A stretch of 64,000 nucleotides of DNA from CAZJCK01 sp964544635 (lineage in GTDB: Bacteria; Zixibacteria; MSB-5A5; GN15; FEB-12): positions 1 to 64,000 of the forward strand of contig CAZJCK010000002.1 of assembly GCA_964544635.1 (NCBI GenBank), given 5' to 3'. Of this stretch, positions 61,546 through 64,000 are shown in pieces (within the stretch, counting starts at the first letter, position 1; each line of letters opens with the position of its first letter). The notes under the pieces were generated by a model. It was not told where the DNA came from and ran no database searches. It was given only the letters and a program-made list of their open reading frames with translations. The position numbers were made by a program, and so were the translations under genes.

Positions 61546-62614
61546 TCTCCGTCAGTTTGCTCCGATCGACGTTGCCCGTCGTTATCGGCAATTGTTTGAG
61601 ATCGATACTGCCGTTATCGATTGCAACCGGCGCGTCGAGCAGATCGTCCATCAGCCATGCGGCCGAGTCGAACCCGGCGGCAACATCGCGGTCGTTCACA
61701 CTCGCTGCCAGCCAGATATGTGGCAACAGCCCAACGCCGCTGCAGAAGGCAGCACTGATGGTGGCAGCAATCGATAGCTGGCCGGCAATGTCGCAAAGTC
61801 GACAGGCTTTAGAGAAGCCCAGTATTGTCGGCTTTACGACAATGGCCGCGGTACCGCCCCCGAAAAACGCCAGTTCATCGGGGCGAAGGTCCGACAGTGT
61901 TTCGTCCAGGGCAACCGGCAACAGCGGCACCAGATCGGGGTAGACGCCGAACAGCTTGCGAATGCTCTCGATTGGTTCTTCAATATATTCGATGTCATAT
62001 GCAACAACGGCGCGGGCGAACTGTTCGTACGAATCCGGTGTCATCGAACGGTTGGCATCCAGACGCAGCGCTATCGAATCGCCGGCGAGTTTCCGAACTT
62101 CCCCGACTATACGAATATCGTCGCGCACATCACGCCGGCCTACCTTAAGCTTGAGGGTGGCGTAACCCTCGGCCACCAGCCGTTCGGTACGCTCATAAAT
62201 CTGCTCCTCGCTGCCGATCAACAGGCCGTTGACTGATACTGTCGGTCTGTGATCGGGGCGCAGCAGCGCCGGCGGCGAGGTGCCTGCATCGAGCGCCCGC
62301 AGCTGTTGCAGCGAACTCTCGATGGCGAAAGCTACCGACGGCGGCGCCAGGTCCGGCACATCAGCATGGATGTCGTGGCCTGGCAGTTGCGGCAGGACGG
62401 CCCGGGCGGCGCCGGTTGCCTGCGCCAGTGACTCATAACTGAAACCGGGCAGCGGGCAGATGTCGCCGAAAACCGTCAGCCTGTCGTCGCAGCTTATCTC
62501 CAAAAGCAAGCCGTCTCGATGGGTCAGCGTTTGTCCCTTCAATTGCAGTTGGCGCAGCAGCGGCAGACGATACGAATAGACGGCAGCCGATTGAACCTTC
62601 CTGTTTGTATTCAC
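61532..62614 (-). CDS. menC: o-Succinylbenzoate synthase MenC
   Basis: The 360-residue protein is an enolase-superfamily member with the MenC residues: LKLKVGRRD (KxK), RLDANRS (Asp), IEEPIE (Glu), LDET (Asp) and IVVKPTI (Lys). It dehydrates SHCHC to o-succinylbenzoate. GTG 62614 overlaps the menA stop codon by four bases (GTGA), a common coupling, and the true N-terminus begins there; longer forms read through menA out of frame. Confidence 0.88.
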   Translation of the reverse strand: MNTNRKVQSAAVYSYRLPLLRQLQLKGQTLTHRDGLLLEISCDDRLTVFGDICPLPGFSYESLAQATGAARAVLPQLPGHDIHADVPDLAPPSVAFAIESSLQQLRALDAGTSPPALLRPDHRPTVSVNGLLIGSEEQIYERTERLVAEGYATLKLKVGRRDVRDDIRIVGEVRKLAGDSIALRLDANRSMTPDSYEQFARAVVAYDIEYIEEPIESIRKLFGVYPDLVPLLPVALDETLSDLRPDELAFFGGGTAAIVVKPTILGFSKACRLCDIAGQLSIAATISAAFCSGVGLLPHIWLAASVNDRDVAAGFDSAAWLMDDLLDAPVAIDNGSIDLKQLPITTGNVDRSKLTEIDRA

Positions 62615-63516
62615 AACAGCCACCCCACCGAAAAGAAGAGAGAGTACATGACAAGCAGCCGCCCGGTGGCAGCAAGCACATCGTTGAGGACACGGCCGGA
62701 CTGGGTGAAGACCGTGCGAATCGGCGCGATGGCGGATATCGCTGTCAGCAGCGCCAGCAGCACCCACCAGCGAGGCGGCGTAAGCGTGAGAGCCACTGCC
62801 ACCGGGAGTATGATACCGGCCGAGATGCTTATGGTATATTCCCATTTTGCGAAGGTCGCTCCAAAGCGTACGGCCAGGGTACGTTTGCCGCTCTTGCGAT
62901 CGCCGACAATGTCGCGCAGGTTGTTGACCGTCAAGATACCAACCGAGAACAAACCGGGCGCCAGGCCGACGACAGCGGCAACCCACGAAAACTCAAGCGC
63001 CTGAACATAATGCGTGCCGGCGACTGCGACCGGGCCGAAGAAGAACAGAACGAAGATTTCACCGAGCCCGTTGTACCCAAGCGGGTAAGGGCCGCCGGTG
63101 TAGAGCACGCCGAACAAAATAGATGACAGGCCGATGATAACGATCGGCCAGCCGCCGCGCCCGACCAAATAGATACCGGCGACGAAGGCGAGGCCGAAAG
63201 CAATGATGGTAGCACGTTTCATCGCCTCAGGCGTCACCCAGCCGGCCTGGGTAGCGCGGGTCGGACCAAGACGTTCCCCGGCGTCGGCGCCGGCACGATA
63301 GTCGAAGTAATCGTTGGCATAGTTGGTGGCGACTTGAATCATGATGGCGCCGACCAGCGCTGCCAGCGCCGCCAACAGGTGAAAGCCGTCATCTCCCAGC
63401 GCGAGGGCGGTGCCCATGACAACCGGTCCGACTGCCGCGCCGAGTGTTTTCGGTCGTGCCGCCAGCAGCCACGCGGTCATGCCGGTGGGATGTTCTACTG
63501 CAGCCTTACTGCTCAT
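62611..63516 (-). CDS. menA: 1,4-dihydroxy-2-naphthoate octaprenyltransferase MenA
   Basis: The 301-residue protein is a UbiA-type prenyltransferase with eight to nine membrane helices. NYANDYFDYRAGAD supplies the first Asp-rich motif, and NNLRDIVGDRKSGKRTLAVRFG the second. It attaches the isoprenoid tail to DHNA in the inner membrane. The start at ATG 63516 (SSKAAVEHPTG) is preferred because upstream sequence is out of frame from menB. Confidence 0.92.
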   Translation of the reverse strand: MSSKAAVEHPTGMTAWLLAARPKTLGAAVGPVVMGTALALGDDGFHLLAALAALVGAIMIQVATNYANDYFDYRAGADAGERLGPTRATQAGWVTPEAMKRATIIAFGLAFVAGIYLVGRGGWPIVIIGLSSILFGVLYTGGPYPLGYNGLGEIFVLFFFGPVAVAGTHYVQALEFSWVAAVVGLAPGLFSVGILTVNNLRDIVGDRKSGKRTLAVRFGATFAKWEYTISISAGIILPVAVALTLTPPRWWVLLALLTAISAIAPIRTVFTQSGRVLNDVLAATGRLLVMYSLFFSVGWLL

Positions 63517-63536
63517 GATAGTATCATACTTCGTAC

Positions 63537-64000
63537 TTACGGCCGGCGCGGGAACTTCGAGAAGTCGGGTTTGCGTTTTTCGATAAAGGCGTTGCGACCC
63601 TCCTGGCCCTCTTCGGTCATGTAGTAGAGCATGGTAGCGTTGCCCGCCAGCTCCTGCAACCCGGCCTGGCCGTCGCAGTCGGCATTGAATGCCGACTTGA
63701 GGCAGCGAATCGCGATCGGTGAGTTGCCGAGGATCTCCTTGCAGCACTGCACCGTTTCTTCTTCCAGCTTGTCGTATGGTACGACGGTATTGACCAGTCC
63801 CATCTCGAGCGCCTGCCGGGCGTTGTACTGGCGGCACAGGTACCAGATCTCGCGCGCCTTCTTCTGCCCGATGATACGGGCCATATAACTGGCGCCGTAG
63901 CCGCCGTCGAACGACCCGACCTTCGGCCCGGTCTGGCCGAAGATGGCGTTGTCGGCGGCGATCGTCAGGTCGCACATGACGTGCAGCACGTGGCCGCCGC
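63537..64000 (-). CDS. menB: 1,4-dihydroxy-2-naphthoyl-CoA synthase MenB (5' truncated by the window)
   Basis: About 154 residues of the C-terminal part are visible. The crotonase-fold sequence [21 protein letters not shown], then [21 protein letters not shown], is diagnostic for MenB, which closes the second ring of DHNA-CoA. Only the start is missing, beyond base 64000. It is first of the visible menB-menA-menC-menE order. Confidence 0.95.
   Translation of the reverse strand, partial: GGHVLHVMCDLTIAADNAIFGQTGPKVGSFDGGYGASYMARIIGQKKAREIWYLCRQYNARQALEMGLVNTVVPYDKLEEETVQCCKEILGNSPIAIRCLKSAFNADCDGQAGLQELAGNATMLYYMTEEGQEGRNAFIEKRKPDFSKFPRRP

Noticed and set aside
62615..62986. N-terminal extension of menC reading back into menA
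   Set aside because: It is menA sequence in the wrong frame; a GTG overlapping the menA stop fits the MenC start.
63517..63975. N-terminal extension of menA reading into menB
   Set aside because: It is menB sequence out of frame; the UbiA-type fold begins after ATG 63516.

Overview
The window reads as a chromosomal stretch of a Gram-negative, moderately GC-rich bacterium. It encodes lipoproteins, outer-membrane barrels, a TonB-dependent receptor, LptB and a type VI secretion system (T6SS), so an outer membrane is certain. The divergent Hcp/TssC types, a cohesin-like lipoprotein, a PepF-type peptidase and classical menaquinone synthesis fit the FCB group or a neighbouring candidate phylum (for example Zixibacteria). 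That placement is inference: there is no rRNA here. No tRNA, CRISPR array, transposase or integrase was seen.

Region 1 (1-7056) is a bacterial microcompartment (BMC) locus. A 5'-truncated sigma-54 activator is followed by a terminator, a candidate upstream activator palindrome, a good -24/-12 promoter (1012-1027) and a leader with a second terminator. The operon then encodes a hexameric shell protein with a C-terminal extension, a pentameric vertex protein, a 53-residue membrane protein, PduS- and PduT-like Fe-S proteins, an ACT-domain protein with an encapsulation-peptide-like N-terminus, a low-GC foreign-looking gene, and a UPF0210 (DUF711, RNR/PFL-like) protein. No BMC signature enzyme or aldehyde dehydrogenase is visible. 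The ACT/UPF0210 pair is the best candidate for cargo, which would be an unusual microcompartment.

Region 2 (7057-18762) starts with an intergenic cluster of dispersed hairpin repeats. It continues with an SDR oxidoreductase, a sodium/solute symporter and a penicillin-acylase-type Ntn hydrolase. An envelope operon follows: Ser/Thr kinase, two CsgG-like proteins with TPR-like repeats, an outer-membrane barrel and a cohesin-like lipoprotein.

Region 3 (18841-40685, minus strand) is a divergent T6SS. An effector module comes first: PAAR protein, small beta protein, caspase-like protein, DcrB/Eag-type chaperone, beta adaptor, HExxH metallopeptidase and lipoprotein. The core follows in order: ClpV as two separate genes, TssB, TssC, Hcp, VgrG, TssE, TssF, TssG, TssK, a TssL-like protein, a shortened TssM-like GTPase and a secreted protein. 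TssJ and TssA were not found. Each module has its own sigma-70-like promoter.

Region 4 (40784-57465) holds sugar-nucleotide genes, a large TPR lipoprotein, the conserved lptB-rpoN-hpf cluster, a DMT exporter, a TonB-dependent receptor, gyrA with unusual quinolone-pocket residues, a VanY-type carboxypeptidase, a flavin reductase-like protein and ferritin. rpoN supplies the sigma factor that the Region 1 promoter needs.

Region 5 (57724-64000) holds an exported PepF-like peptidase, a hotdog thioesterase and the menaquinone genes menE, menC, menA and menB (menB is cut by the window end).
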